This document shows, one piece after another, positions 24,353-33,237 of a stretch of DNA of 64,000 nt. Positions within the stretch are counted from its first letter, which is position 1, and each line of letters begins with the position of its first letter. The notes below the pieces were generated by a model, which was not told the DNA's origin, did not search any database, and saw nothing but the letters and a program-made list of their open reading frames with translations. The position numbers were made by a program, and so were the translations under genes. Source of the stretch: Aureitalea marina (GTDB taxonomy: Bacteria > Bacteroidota > Bacteroidia > Flavobacteriales > Flavobacteriaceae); NCBI RefSeq assembly GCF_002943755.1, contig NZ_MQUB01000001.1:1662501-1726500 (forward strand). The letters are read 5' to 3'.

Positions 24353-27300
24353 TTAGTTTCTATTGATATATAAGTATCCTTGGTAGGCTGACTGTCCTGG
24401 GTTATCGCCCGGGAAGGTCAACACATAATAGTACGTACCACTTGGCAAGCGCTTGCCTTGCTGTATCGTCGTACGACCCTCAGATATACCTTCAAAACGT
24501 CGGCTGTTGTTGTCGTATCCATCCACCTCGAAGACCTGAACACCCCAGCGGTTGAACACCTTGAAATTGTTCTGTGGATAATCCTCGATTCCCTGGATCA
24601 CCATGAAGTCATTCAATCCGTCTCCGTCTGGTGATATGGCATTGAAGATCTCGAAGGTTGGCTGAGAACTGTTATCATTTAGGACCCGCGGTAAGATCAC
24701 CACGGTAGGGTCGTCCGGATTGCCATCTCCGTCCAAATCTCTATTGGTTGGGTCGTTAGGGTCATCCGAAAGTACCCGAATCTCATTTCCGTATTCGTCT
24801 GTGGCGATCACCTCGATCTGGGCTTCAACCATTAAGGCCTCGAGATCAGATTCCGTGATCAGATAGGTGATCACAAAAGTATCCTCATCTACCGTCCCAG
24901 GTGGAAGTTCTTCGATAGGACCACCGCTATAGGATAAGCCAGGGCCTCGGAACCCTAACTGAATATCGAACAAACTTGAATCCCCGGTGTTACTGACCGT
25001 TACTTGAAAACGGACTTCCTCATCCACCTCACTGTTTCCATTGTTGTTATTGTCCATCCAGCGTCCCTCCATCTCAACTTCGAAAGAGGCGGTCTTATCC
25101 TCCTCTTCTTCTTGCTCTTCCTCTTGCTCATCCTCTTGCTCGTCCTCCGCACAGAAACCTTCGAAAACGGTAGGATCGTCCTGGGCAAAATCGTCATCAT
25201 CCGAAAAATCCAAGATCATATTTCCCGAAATATCAACCGCAGTTACTTCTGCCTGGTTAATAACAAGACCCGCAGCCATATCTTCCGCTGTAATGACATA
25301 ATCGGCCGTAAAATTGCTGCTATTCTCTTCACCGACCAGCAGACTTATTGCTTCTCCATTTACTGCAGCCAGAGGATCATTAATAGATACTTCGAACAGG
25401 GTGACATTTCCGGTATTGGCCAGCCGGAAATTGTACTGCAAGGTCTCACCCGGATCGGCGCATCCATTCTCGTTAAGATCCAACAGACTTACGGTTTTGA
25501 TCAGCGCAATAGATGGGTCTTGGCAGAGATCGGTCACTGTGACCTCGTCGGTATCCACGGTGGACCCGGAGATATCACCGACCACGGTCTGATCCGGCGC
25601 CGTGGCTGTTACAGTAGCCTGATTGGTCACTGTTCCAACTTCGATATCATCTTGAGTTATCGTATAGGTGGCTGTGTATATCCAGGTTTCATCGATATTC
25701 AACAATCCGTCACTATCGGTATCTCCACTATCCGGTCCGGCCAGTTCTCCACCCAAGAGTGGGTCATTGACCACCACATTACTCATTGACTGATTTCCGG
25801 TGTTGCTCAGCTGAAGGGAAAACGCAATGGGCTCGCCAACTTGACTACAAGCTTCCGTTTGGTTGTATTCTGACGTCATGACCAACACAACGGCAGCTTG
25901 TTGGCAGATGTCCGTTATGGTAGGATCGTCTGTTTGCAGGGAGGTTCCCGACTCATCGTTAACCTCTGTAAAATTTGGAGTTTTTGCGATGACTGAAGCC
26001 TGGTTGACTACAGCTCCATAATCGATGTCTTCCTGGCTGAGGGAGTATCTTGCTTCATAGGTCCATTGTTCGTCTACATTCAGTTGACCATCCTGATTCA
26101 CATCACCGGATATAGGACCTGAAATTTCACCTCCCAACATAGGATCTGATAGCGCAACCTCACTCAATGTTACCTGTCCGGTATTAACTACAGTAAATTC
26201 ATACCCTATTTTTTGGCCAGGTAAAGGACAGGGAGCACTTTGGTCCAAGAGATCCTTTTTAACCAAGGCGATCTCGCCGGTAGAACACAACATGGACTGA
26301 ACCGTATTGCTCACGGATTCTAATCGTCCTTGAGCACTTGTTCCCGAAGAGAAAGCTGTATTTTCTGCATATCCGCGATCTAAATCCTCCTGACTCAGTA
26401 CGTAAGAACCTCTAAAATACCATCGCTCTCCTGGATTCAGTATACCGGGATCGGACTCATCTCCAGCAAAAGGAAGAGCCGAAAGTTCAGGAATCAATGG
26501 ATCCATTAAGTCGATGTCAAAAATGGGAAGATCACCAGTATTGGTTAAACTGAATTCGTAATCGATTTGATCTCCAGCTACCAGATCGAAACACGAAGTG
26601 GGCTGATCTACCGTACATTTCTCTAGACGCATTTCTGCCCGATTGCAAAGAGCAACTATCTCCTGGTCCGAAGAGTTTAGATCAAATATCTCCTCTGTAC
26701 CCACAAAATGGGCCTCAACCAAGGCTTGATTTATAACCTCTCCAGCGGTCACATCCTCGGCCTGAACCAAGTAAGCGGCTTCGAACACCCAGGTCTCGTC
26801 CGGGTCCAATCGTTCATCAGAGTTCGTATCGCCGGATAAAGGGCCTTCCAACGGCTGATCTGCAGCTATCAGAAAATCGGTCAGGCGAACCTGATCCAGG
26901 GGAACGTTTCCGATATTCTGCAGATTGAACCGATAGTTTATCATTTGTCCGGCCTGAATGGCATTACAGTTATCCGGATCTACATCAAGGGCTTGTTTAT
27001 CCAATGAAATTCCACAAGAATAGATGGTGAGGTTAATAGCTGTTCGCTCATCACTCACACATCCGCTAACAGGATCATAGGTTTCAGCATAGAAGGTTGT
27101 CATTCCCGGATCAGACCAAGAAGGGTCGGTAATGTTCTCTCCTCCAACGGCCTGTAAATACCACCTTAATGACATACCGTCCGCCACTTCTGCAGACGGA
27201 TAAAGTGTGATTTCTGCCTGACCTGTATCACAGGCAACCTGGTCGCCCATGCTCAAAGGCATTTCAGGAGATTCCTTGAGGATGATCGTCACTTCCTCAC

Positions 27301-28777
27301 TGCCACCTGCAACAAAACAATCGTCGTAAGTACCTTCGTAGATCAGTACGACCTTAAATTGACCCGAGAATGCCAGGTCACCTGGATAGGAATAACTACC
27401 CGATAGTTGATCGATCTCCTGTCCTGGTATCGTTTCAATCAGGTCTTCGTTCAGGTAGAATTGCCACTGATAGTCCAACAGGAAAGGTTCGCAACCACTC
27501 ATGTCCAGATCGGCTGAATAATTTATGGTGGAACTGCAATCCGGCTGGGTGATACTGAGGTCACTCATGTTCAAACAAGGAATACAGATATCGTTATTCG
27601 GAAATTGCAGTTCCGTCTCCTGACAAAAGACATCCGTGAATTCGACCTTACCCTGCTCAAAGGCTTGAGAACCACAAAGGTCAGTCGAAGCTAGCGTGAG
27701 ATTATAAGAAAGCTGAAAGTTTTGAGATCCAATATCCCCAATATTCCAGCTGATTTCGCGGAGCTGTTCATCATAGTTTATTTCTTCGGAACCAAAATCC
27801 GTGTCCACCAGTTCGAAGCCCGCGGGTATCGTTTCTATTAATGTCGCATCGTATGCAGCAATTGGAAGTTGCCCTAATATATCGTCATAGATTTCCATGA
27901 GTTCGGCGGCACTTTCAGTAAGATATAACCCTTTGTTCTGAATCTGATCCAGGGTAAAAATGGCCGCCTCCTCTGCATTTCCAGACAAAGCACCTAACAA
28001 GCCAACAGAATAAATGGACTGTTCAAACTCACCATCTGCGGTCTCAATGACCAAAGCTTCCTGACCCTTCTCGATAGCATCCGTCATGCAGTCCGTAGAG
28101 TTCTGAGGAAAAGGCGGAGTAGGATTGCTGGTACATGGAACGTTGTTTAAAAATCGTCGATTGGTGACCCCATCTGACAGCAAAACAAAGCTCCTGGATG
28201 TTATACAGTCCAGGCTGGCTCCATCGAGATCTCCTGGCACCTCTGAGATATCATTGTATATATCCCCATCATCCAAAGTACCTTTCATTAGTTCGCTACC
28301 TGCATTCAAAGCCATAGAAATATTGGTACCCCCGCTTGCAAAGAGCGAATTGACTGCCTCAATTAGCTCCTCCTTCTCATCGGAGCCTGCAAATCCATAA
28401 TTGGCCCAAGCGTAGATAGAATAGGAGATCACAGCTACCCGGTTCATCCCCGTAGGGTTATTCTCCTCGGAAAAAAGATTTTCGATGAAGTAGATGGCGG
28501 CATCTTTCGCATAATCCATAGGTTCCAAGTCATCACCGGGAATGTCCAATGCCATACTACCGGATCGATCGATAAGCAGGACTACTTCCTGCGGAATATC
28601 ATCAGGTACTCCGGTAACTTGAAGATCCACCACATATTCATTACATCCCTCCACGCTGTTCATGTTGCGTTCCAGCAGCAGGTTCTGACTATTGCTATCA
28701 ACTGTAGACAGGCAGAGAACCAGTCCCACAAACATGGACCTAAACAAACTTTGATATGTAGTCGGATTGGAGATCAC
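24353..28777 (-). CDS. vWA-domain, DUF7507-repeat adhesin with type B T9SS sorting domain
   Basis: A 1474-residue surface protein. A signal peptide occupies about 1-30. A von Willebrand factor A domain (about 62-290) carries an intact MIDAS (DRSGS: Asp70, Ser72, Ser74) that should bind a divalent cation and a ligand. Next come a beta-sandwich region (about 300-600), then six DUF7507/DUF11-type repeats (about 605-1350; motifs NTGNV, SGDxNxDGxLxxDE.W.Y.A.Y..TQ.D). A Glu/Gln-rich linker lies near residue 1215. The last 100 residues are the gliding-motility-associated (CHU_C, type B) sorting domain (FEIFNAISPDGDGLNDF). It should be exported by Sec, then T9SS, with the adjacent SprF-like protein. 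It is 9 bases from the small secreted protein upstream. A ligand-binding adhesin is likely; the ligand is unknown. Confidence 0.92.
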   Translation of the reverse strand: MISNPTTYQSLFRSMFVGLVLCLSTVDSNSQNLLLERNMNSVEGCNEYVVDLQVTGVPDDIPQEVVLLIDRSGSMALDIPGDDLEPMDYAKDAAIYFIENLFSEENNPTGMNRVAVISYSIYAWANYGFAGSDEKEELIEAVNSLFASGGTNISMALNAGSELMKGTLDDGDIYNDISEVPGDLDGASLDCITSRSFVLLSDGVTNRRFLNNVPCTSNPTPPFPQNSTDCMTDAIEKGQEALVIETADGEFEQSIYSVGLLGALSGNAEEAAIFTLDQIQNKGLYLTESAAELMEIYDDILGQLPIAAYDATLIETIPAGFELVDTDFGSEEINYDEQLREISWNIGDIGSQNFQLSYNLTLASTDLCGSQAFEQGKVEFTDVFCQETELQFPNNDICIPCLNMSDLSITQPDCSSTINYSADLDMSGCEPFLLDYQWQFYLNEDLIETIPGQEIDQLSGSYSYPGDLAFSGQFKVVLIYEGTYDDCFVAGGSEEVTIILKESPEMPLSMGDQVACDTGQAEITLYPSAEVADGMSLRWYLQAVGGENITDPSWSDPGMTTFYAETYDPVSGCVSDERTAINLTIYSCGISLDKQALDVDPDNCNAIQAGQMINYRFNLQNIGNVPLDQVRLTDFLIAADQPLEGPLSGDTNSDERLDPDETWVFEAAYLVQAEDVTAGEVINQALVEAHFVGTEEIFDLNSSDQEIVALCNRAEMRLEKCTVDQPTSCFDLVAGDQIDYEFSLTNTGDLPIFDIDLMDPLIPELSALPFAGDESDPGILNPGERWYFRGSYVLSQEDLDRGYAENTAFSSGTSAQGRLESVSNTVQSMLCSTGEIALVKKDLLDQSAPCPLPGQKIGYEFTVVNTGQVTLSEVALSDPMLGGEISGPISGDVNQDGQLNVDEQWTYEARYSLSQEDIDYGAVVNQASVIAKTPNFTEVNDESGTSLQTDDPTITDICQQAAVVLVMTSEYNQTEACSQVGEPIAFSLQLSNTGNQSMSNVVVNDPLLGGELAGPDSGDTDSDGLLNIDETWIYTATYTITQDDIEVGTVTNQATVTATAPDQTVVGDISGSTVDTDEVTVTDLCQDPSIALIKTVSLLDLNENGCADPGETLQYNFRLANTGNVTLFEVSINDPLAAVNGEAISLLVGEENSSNFTADYVITAEDMAAGLVINQAEVTAVDISGNMILDFSDDDDFAQDDPTVFEGFCAEDEQEDEQEEEQEEEEDKTASFEVEMEGRWMDNNNNGNSEVDEEVRFQVTVSNTGDSSLFDIQLGFRGPGLSYSGGPIEELPPGTVDEDTFVITYLITESDLEALMVEAQIEVIATDEYGNEIRVLSDDPNDPTNRDLDGDGNPDDPTVVILPRVLNDNSSQPTFEIFNAISPDGDGLNDFMVIQGIEDYPQNNFKVFNRWGVQVFEVDGYDNNSRRFEGISEGRTTIQQGKRLPSGTYYYVLTFPGDNPGQSAYQGYLYINRN

Positions 28778-28786
28778 TGTGTATGC

Positions 28787-29278
28787 TTAATTGTCAGATT
28801 GATCCGGTTCCATCCAAAGACGGAGATTAATGTGGCTATTGGATGAGCACTGTTTGCTTTGAGCCTTTACAGTAATACACTGCCAGGAAGCACGACTCAA
28901 AGTCTGTCTGAGACTCACTAACATGGATATAGATTCCGATTGTCCTGGTTGAACCAAGACTCGGTTAGCTGAATTCTGAGAAGTCTTCCATGTAGTAGTA
29001 AACAGATCAGGATCTGTTCTGCGCTCGGATTCCAGATCTCCGAGGGAACATGAATCAGGACCGACATCAACAGATAACAGATACTCCTGAACCTGGTCTG
29101 AATGATTGGTCAACTGTAAATAAAAGCGGGTGGGATCCTCCGATGTAACGGTGCGCGTATGCCTGTTCTTAACCACAGTCAAAGTGCTCTCGCAGCTCTG
29201 ACCCCAACTTAACTGGCTAAAAACAAGACACAATAGTGCCCATAGCATTGAGCGTTCCCCAACTGATCTCAAATGCAT
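28787..29278 (-). CDS. small secreted protein of unknown function
   Basis: A 163-residue protein with a signal peptide; either the first Met or Met11 (MLWALLCLVFSQLSWGQ) could be the start. The mature part is about 135 residues, beta-rich and holds four cysteines (SCEST, DSCSLG, QCITVK, KQCSS), suggesting two disulfides. The pattern of LQLTNHSDQVQEYLLSV and VLVQPGQSESISMLVSLR looks like an Ig-like or immunoglobulin-fold structure. It has no T9SS tail, so it is probably periplasmic. It lies 9 bases before the vWA adhesin and is its likely operon partner. I do not recognise a family. Confidence 0.7.
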   Translation of the reverse strand: MHLRSVGERSMLWALLCLVFSQLSWGQSCESTLTVVKNRHTRTVTSEDPTRFYLQLTNHSDQVQEYLLSVDVGPDSCSLGDLESERRTDPDLFTTTWKTSQNSANRVLVQPGQSESISMLVSLRQTLSRASWQCITVKAQSKQCSSNSHINLRLWMEPDQSDN

Positions 29279-29464
29279 TTCTTCGCAATTTATGCGAGTA
29301 GAATACCCAACTGTAATTTCAACTCTAGTCGAAAGGTAAGTAGGAAATTTCTTTCGTCATAAAAACCCTGTGTATATTAGGCAAAGACCGTATATTCTCG
29401 ACGAACAACCCTTTTTTGGTTAAAAAATTCGCTTGTGGAAGGTAAATCTTACATTTAATTTCAT

Positions 29465-29497
29465 AAAAAAGGGTGCTCAAATTGATGAGCACCCTTT
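29465..29497 (-). terminator. intrinsic terminator of the giant-adhesin/OmpA operon
   Basis: A 9-bp stem (GGGTGCTCA 29471-29479 with TGAGCACCC 29486-29494) is extendable by AAA/TTT, and on the minus strand it is followed by six T (29470-29465). It lies 25 bases past the OmpA-family stop. The rest of the gap to 29279 has no recognisable feature. Confidence 0.9.
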
Positions 29498-29521
29498 GTT
29501 AAAGGCGGGAAACGATCCGGA

Positions 29522-31486
29522 TTAATTCTGGATGATAAACATGGAACGCCGGTTGAGTTGGTGTTCCTCCTCCGTACAATCCGAACCGTTACCGCACCGA
29601 TTAGTTAGCTGATATTCACCATATCCCTTAGCGCTTAATCGACCTGGGTCGACACCCTGGTCAATAAGCCACTTCATAGTCGATTGAGCTCTACGCTCGG
29701 ACAAGTCCTCATTGTAGAGATCGTCTCCTCGGGAATCAGTGTGAGATTCAATATGAATGATCAGTTGGGGGTACTCATTCAACGCAGATAGAATCTTTGC
29801 TAACTCTATTTCCGCATCTGGGCGGATATAATCTTTATCAAAATCAAAATAAATGGGTTGTAAACTTAGGCGACATCCAAGATCATCGGCAGGACATGGA
29901 TCACATGGCAATAGTACAGGCACTTCCATAATCTGGCTCTCTTTCGGAGTTTGGACCAATCTTTCCTGAGGATCACAACCCTCAAAATTGGCACGTACCA
30001 AATATGTTTCGTCACATCCCAATATATCACCAAAAGTGTATCGGCCACTTATATCAGTAACTGTGGTAGCAATTACCTGGTTATTGGCATCGAGCAGAGT
30101 TACTGTGGCTCCCTCAATATACGCTCCAGTTTCCTGGTTTGCGACGGAACCGGCAATGGTGACTTCACAGAACTTCAGGAAATAAATATCATCGGACAAA
30201 CTCCCGGCACTCCCCGATCGGTTAGAGGAGACATAGGCCATCCGTTTCTCCGGATCAATGATAAAACCAAAGTCGTCCAAACCAGAATTTACTGGCTCTC
30301 CCATATTCTCTATACTAGTTGGCATGCCACCGGCATCGAGTTCGGTAAAGAAAACATCCATTCCACCAAGACCTGGGTGACCATCGCCTGAGAAATAAAG
30401 TATGTTCTCGTTGGAAATGAAGGGGAAGGATTCACGGGCTCCAGTATTGATCTTAGGTCCCAAATTGACTGGCGAACCAAAACTACCATCATCATTGATG
30501 GAGACATACCAGATGTCCGAAGCTCCATAGGTTCCTTCTCGGTCGGAGGCAAAGTACAGACGTTTACCATCCAGACTTAGTGTTGGATGAGCAAAAGAAA
30601 CTGATTTTTCGTCCCCTTCCAGTTCCAGGCGTTCTACCTCACCCCAACTGCCACTTTCTTGCATCCGTGCGCGAAAAAGTTTCAATGTAAGCGTCTTATC
30701 ACTTCCGTATTTCTTTTTCCCTTCCACCACATTGTTTCTGGTAAAGTACAGCGTCTTTCCATCGGCAGAAAGAGCGGTTGAAGACTCGTGATAAGGACTG
30801 TTGACCTCACCAGGTAAGGCCCGTGCATTGGAAAGCTCCCCATTTTCATCAATGTCGGCTATATAAAGATCGAGGAAACCATCGTTGGTCCACTCGTACA
30901 CCTTAGCACCGGTACCATTGGATGTTGAGGCGAAAAGGAGTTGGTCTCCATAGAAACTAGATACAAAGTCCGAACCGTCCGTATTGATCCCAACCGCGTT
31001 AACATTAAAATCCTTGGCATTGGCCCTTATGTCCTCCAGATAATTCTTACTGTCCATATAATTCTTTACGATCAGGCTATCCCCACCATTTTCTGAATAG
31101 AGCATCATGAGTTCGTCTGCCCTTTCGAAATCTCCCATACTTTTGGCAGATTGGGCAGCTCGGAAATAGTAATCGGCAGCTAGTGGATCCGGATAATCTT
31201 CATTGGGGAAGATCTCCAATAATTGATCATAATATTTAGCCGCATCCTCATACTGCCCATTGAAGTAATAGGTATCTGCGAGGTTTTGGTATAATTGAGG
31301 AGAACTGTATCCTTTCTCGATCACCTGCATATAGATCTCTCGGGCGTCGATAAAAGAAAAACGATCGTAGATCTTATCGGCCTTCTTGATCTTAGGTCTT
31401 GTCTGACCAATAGAAACAGTGGTCATCAACCCCACTATGGCAACAAGGAAAAGACGTGTAATGCTAACGGATGTCTTCATAATCAT
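29522..31486 (-). CDS. OmpA-family protein with TPR, PD40 and regulatory-like domains (PorE/SprC-D-like architecture)
   Basis: A 654-residue envelope protein. A signal peptide (about 1-27) precedes TPR-like helices (about 35-150; LADTYYFNGQYEDAAKYYDQLL). PD40/WD40-like beta-propeller repeats (about 190-430; STALSADGKTLYFTRN, HPTLSLDGKRLYFASDREG, SFPFISNENILYFSGDG) are followed by a carboxypeptidase-regulatory-like domain (about 440-525). A C-terminal OmpA domain (about 540-654) carries the peptidoglycan-binding residues in HTDSRGDD and SERRAQS. It probably anchors an outer-membrane complex to the cell wall, like PorE in T9SS or the OmpA-like proteins near sprB. It is the last gene of the giant-adhesin operon, 2 bases after the TPR gene, followed by a terminator. 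Confidence 0.92.
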   Translation of the reverse strand: MIMKTSVSITRLFLVAIVGLMTTVSIGQTRPKIKKADKIYDRFSFIDAREIYMQVIEKGYSSPQLYQNLADTYYFNGQYEDAAKYYDQLLEIFPNEDYPDPLAADYYFRAAQSAKSMGDFERADELMMLYSENGGDSLIVKNYMDSKNYLEDIRANAKDFNVNAVGINTDGSDFVSSFYGDQLLFASTSNGTGAKVYEWTNDGFLDLYIADIDENGELSNARALPGEVNSPYHESSTALSADGKTLYFTRNNVVEGKKKYGSDKTLTLKLFRARMQESGSWGEVERLELEGDEKSVSFAHPTLSLDGKRLYFASDREGTYGASDIWYVSINDDGSFGSPVNLGPKINTGARESFPFISNENILYFSGDGHPGLGGMDVFFTELDAGGMPTSIENMGEPVNSGLDDFGFIIDPEKRMAYVSSNRSGSAGSLSDDIYFLKFCEVTIAGSVANQETGAYIEGATVTLLDANNQVIATTVTDISGRYTFGDILGCDETYLVRANFEGCDPQERLVQTPKESQIMEVPVLLPCDPCPADDLGCRLSLQPIYFDFDKDYIRPDAEIELAKILSALNEYPQLIIHIESHTDSRGDDLYNEDLSERRAQSTMKWLIDQGVDPGRLSAKGYGEYQLTNRCGNGSDCTEEEHQLNRRSMFIIQN

Positions 31487-31488
31487 GC

Positions 31489-31914
31489 TTATTTTAGGAA
31501 GGCCTGGACCAATTTAGGGTCCCCTCCCATTGCCGAGTATTGACCGATCAATTCTACGGCGAGTTCTTTATTTGATATAGCCTTGGCCGATCTAGCGGCA
31601 CGTAAATAATAGTCTTCAGATAAGGTCTCTGGATAAGCCTCATTCGGATAACTGCTGAACAATTCCTGATACCAACGCAATGCTTCCGCATACTCAGATT
31701 TAAAATAATAGGAATCTGCCAGTTTCTGCAGGACTTGCGGAGAACGATATCCTCTTTCCACCACGTCCAGATAAACCTTACTTGAATCGATATAGGCATA
31801 AGGGTCTTTGGAAGCTTTTTCTTCTGATACTTCCTCCTGGGCCTGAAGATTTCCTAAACTGACCAGGAAGATCATCAGACCGAGAATCATAATATGATTG
31901 TTGTTAAAGCTCAA
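31489..31914 (-). CDS. TPR-like periplasmic protein, truncated paralogue of the OmpA-family neighbour
   Basis: A 141-residue protein with a signal peptide (Met1 or Met9 start; ends GNLQAQ). The mature part aligns without gaps to the N-terminal TPR region of the 654-residue OmpA protein directly downstream. Shared features include the YLDVVERGYRSPQ / YMQVIEKGYSSPQ pair, LADSYYFKSEYAEALRWY / LADTYYFNGQYEDAAKYY, and DYYLRAARSAK / DYYFRAAQSAK. It stops where the propeller of the neighbour would begin. It looks like a diverged tandem copy of that module, either kept as a stand-alone TPR protein or a remnant. It lies 12 bases after sprF and 2 bases before the OmpA gene. Confidence 0.82.
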   Translation of the reverse strand: MSFNNNHIMILGLMIFLVSLGNLQAQEEVSEEKASKDPYAYIDSSKVYLDVVERGYRSPQVLQKLADSYYFKSEYAEALRWYQELFSSYPNEAYPETLSEDYYLRAARSAKAISNKELAVELIGQYSAMGGDPKLVQAFLK

Positions 31915-31925
31915 ACTAGTCGTGT

Positions 31926-33237
31926 TTTAGAAGAATCTTGGCGATAGTACCCGTTCTGATTTGTTTAGGATGTCAAATCTGAGGAAGACCTCATAGGATC
32001 CATCACTGTAGTCCTCCAACTCTTGAGTGGTGTAATCATACCCCACTCCAAGGAAAAAGCCATCACTCACCTGGAAGCCAACCATCGCACTGACCGCTGC
32101 ACTCCAGCGATAGGACGCACCCAAGGTCAACTTGTCGTACAACAGGAAGTTGGCAGACAGGTCCCACTGCAAGGGTGAACCACTGACCATCTTGACCAGG
32201 GTAGCCGGCTTGAACAGTACATTCTCACTCAGATCGAACACATAACCCATGATCAGAAAATAGTGCAAACGCTCCGCTGCTATCGACTCCGAACTACTAC
32301 CAGCACTCAAACTACTCTCATCAAAGTGCTTGGTGGTTAGAAAGTTCGGTACCGAAAGCCCCGCATAGAAGCGCTCGGTGTTGTAGTAGATCCCTGCTCC
32401 TACCTGAGGCTGAACCTTGTTGTCGATATTGTTCTGAAACCTCGGGTCGGAGATATCGAAGATGTTCAACTTGGTAAAGTCTACATCCAATACGTCGATA
32501 CCGGCCTTCAGTCCAAAGGACAGCTTACTGGCGTTGGCCAAAAACAACGAATAGGAATAATCCACATTGATGTTGGACTCCACTGCAGGTCCCAACTCGT
32601 CATGAACAATCGACAACCCAAGACCCATGTTGTCCAAGGCCCCTATCGGACCATTGACCGTAAAGGTCCCTGTCTTTGGTGCCCCATCGATATTGACCCA
32701 CTGGGTACGGCCCAGTAAACCAAAACTCAATACCTCCCGATTGCCCGCATAGGCCGGGTTGACCACCTGAGTGTTGTACATGTATTGGGTATACTGTGGG
32801 TCCTGCTGGCTAAAACCATCGAACTGAACCAGTATCACCAAAATCACAAAGGCAATAAAACTATTTCTCATCGTGCGATATTTTTAATTCCCGGCCAGGG
32901 GAAAAACCCCTGACCAGAGAAATCCTTTATCTATTAGTTTCTATTGATATATAAGTATCCTTGGTAGGCTGACTGTCCTGGGTTATCGCCCGGGAAGGTC
33001 AACACATAATAGTACGTACCACTTGGCAAGCGCTTGCCTTGCTGTATCGTCGTACGACCCTCAGATATACCTTCAAAACGTCGGCTGTTGTTGTCGTATC
33101 CATCCACCTCGAAGACCTGAACACCCCAGCGGTTGAACACCTTGAAATTGTTCTGTGGATAATCCTCGATTCCCTGGATCACCATGAAGTCATTCAATCC
33201 GTCTCCGTCTGGTGATATGGCATTGAAGATCTCGAAG
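31926..33237 (-). repeat. 1312-bp direct repeat, copy B (type B sorting domain + sprF)
   Basis: The second copy of the unit at 23345-24656, same orientation, 8581 bp away. Covers the last 100 codons of the giant adhesin, the gap with its hairpin and the whole sprF-like gene. Confidence 0.95.
31927..32871 (-). CDS. PorP/SprF-family T9SS outer-membrane protein (copy B)
   Basis: 314 residues, identical to the protein at 23346-24290, including the signal peptide and the QQDPQYTQYMYNTQVVNPAYAGN opening. Its place directly after a giant SprB-like adhesin matches the sprB-sprF order of F. johnsoniae, where SprF is required for secretion of SprB to the surface. Here it is followed by TPR and OmpA-family genes in the same operon, which may supply the periplasmic anchoring of the complex (inference). 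Complete identity with copy A points to recent duplication or gene conversion. Confidence 0.93.
   Translation of the reverse strand: MRNSFIAFVILVILVQFDGFSQQDPQYTQYMYNTQVVNPAYAGNREVLSFGLLGRTQWVNIDGAPKTGTFTVNGPIGALDNMGLGLSIVHDELGPAVESNINVDYSYSLFLANASKLSFGLKAGIDVLDVDFTKLNIFDISDPRFQNNIDNKVQPQVGAGIYYNTERFYAGLSVPNFLTTKHFDESSLSAGSSSESIAAERLHYFLIMGYVFDLSENVLFKPATLVKMVSGSPLQWDLSANFLLYDKLTLGASYRWSAAVSAMVGFQVSDGFFLGVGYDYTTQELEDYSDGSYEVFLRFDILNKSERVLSPRFF

Larger units (their letters stand above)
23345..24656 (-). repeat. 1312-bp direct repeat, copy A (type B sorting domain + sprF)
   Basis: On comparing the two copies line by line I saw no difference from 31926-33237 (constant offset 8581). The unit covers the last 100 codons of the adhesin (from FEIFNAISPDG), the 62-bp gap with its hairpin, and the entire sprF-like gene through its stop plus one base. 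Identity ends abruptly at both sides. Confidence 0.95.

Noticed and set aside
24353-28777. Frameshift in the vWA adhesin similar to the giant one.
   Set aside because: The frame is continuous from signal peptide to sorting domain; all domains are complete.
23345-33237. The 1312-bp duplicated segments as an insertion sequence.
   Set aside because: No transposase, terminal inverted repeats or target-site duplications; the unit is made of a sorting domain and sprF only.
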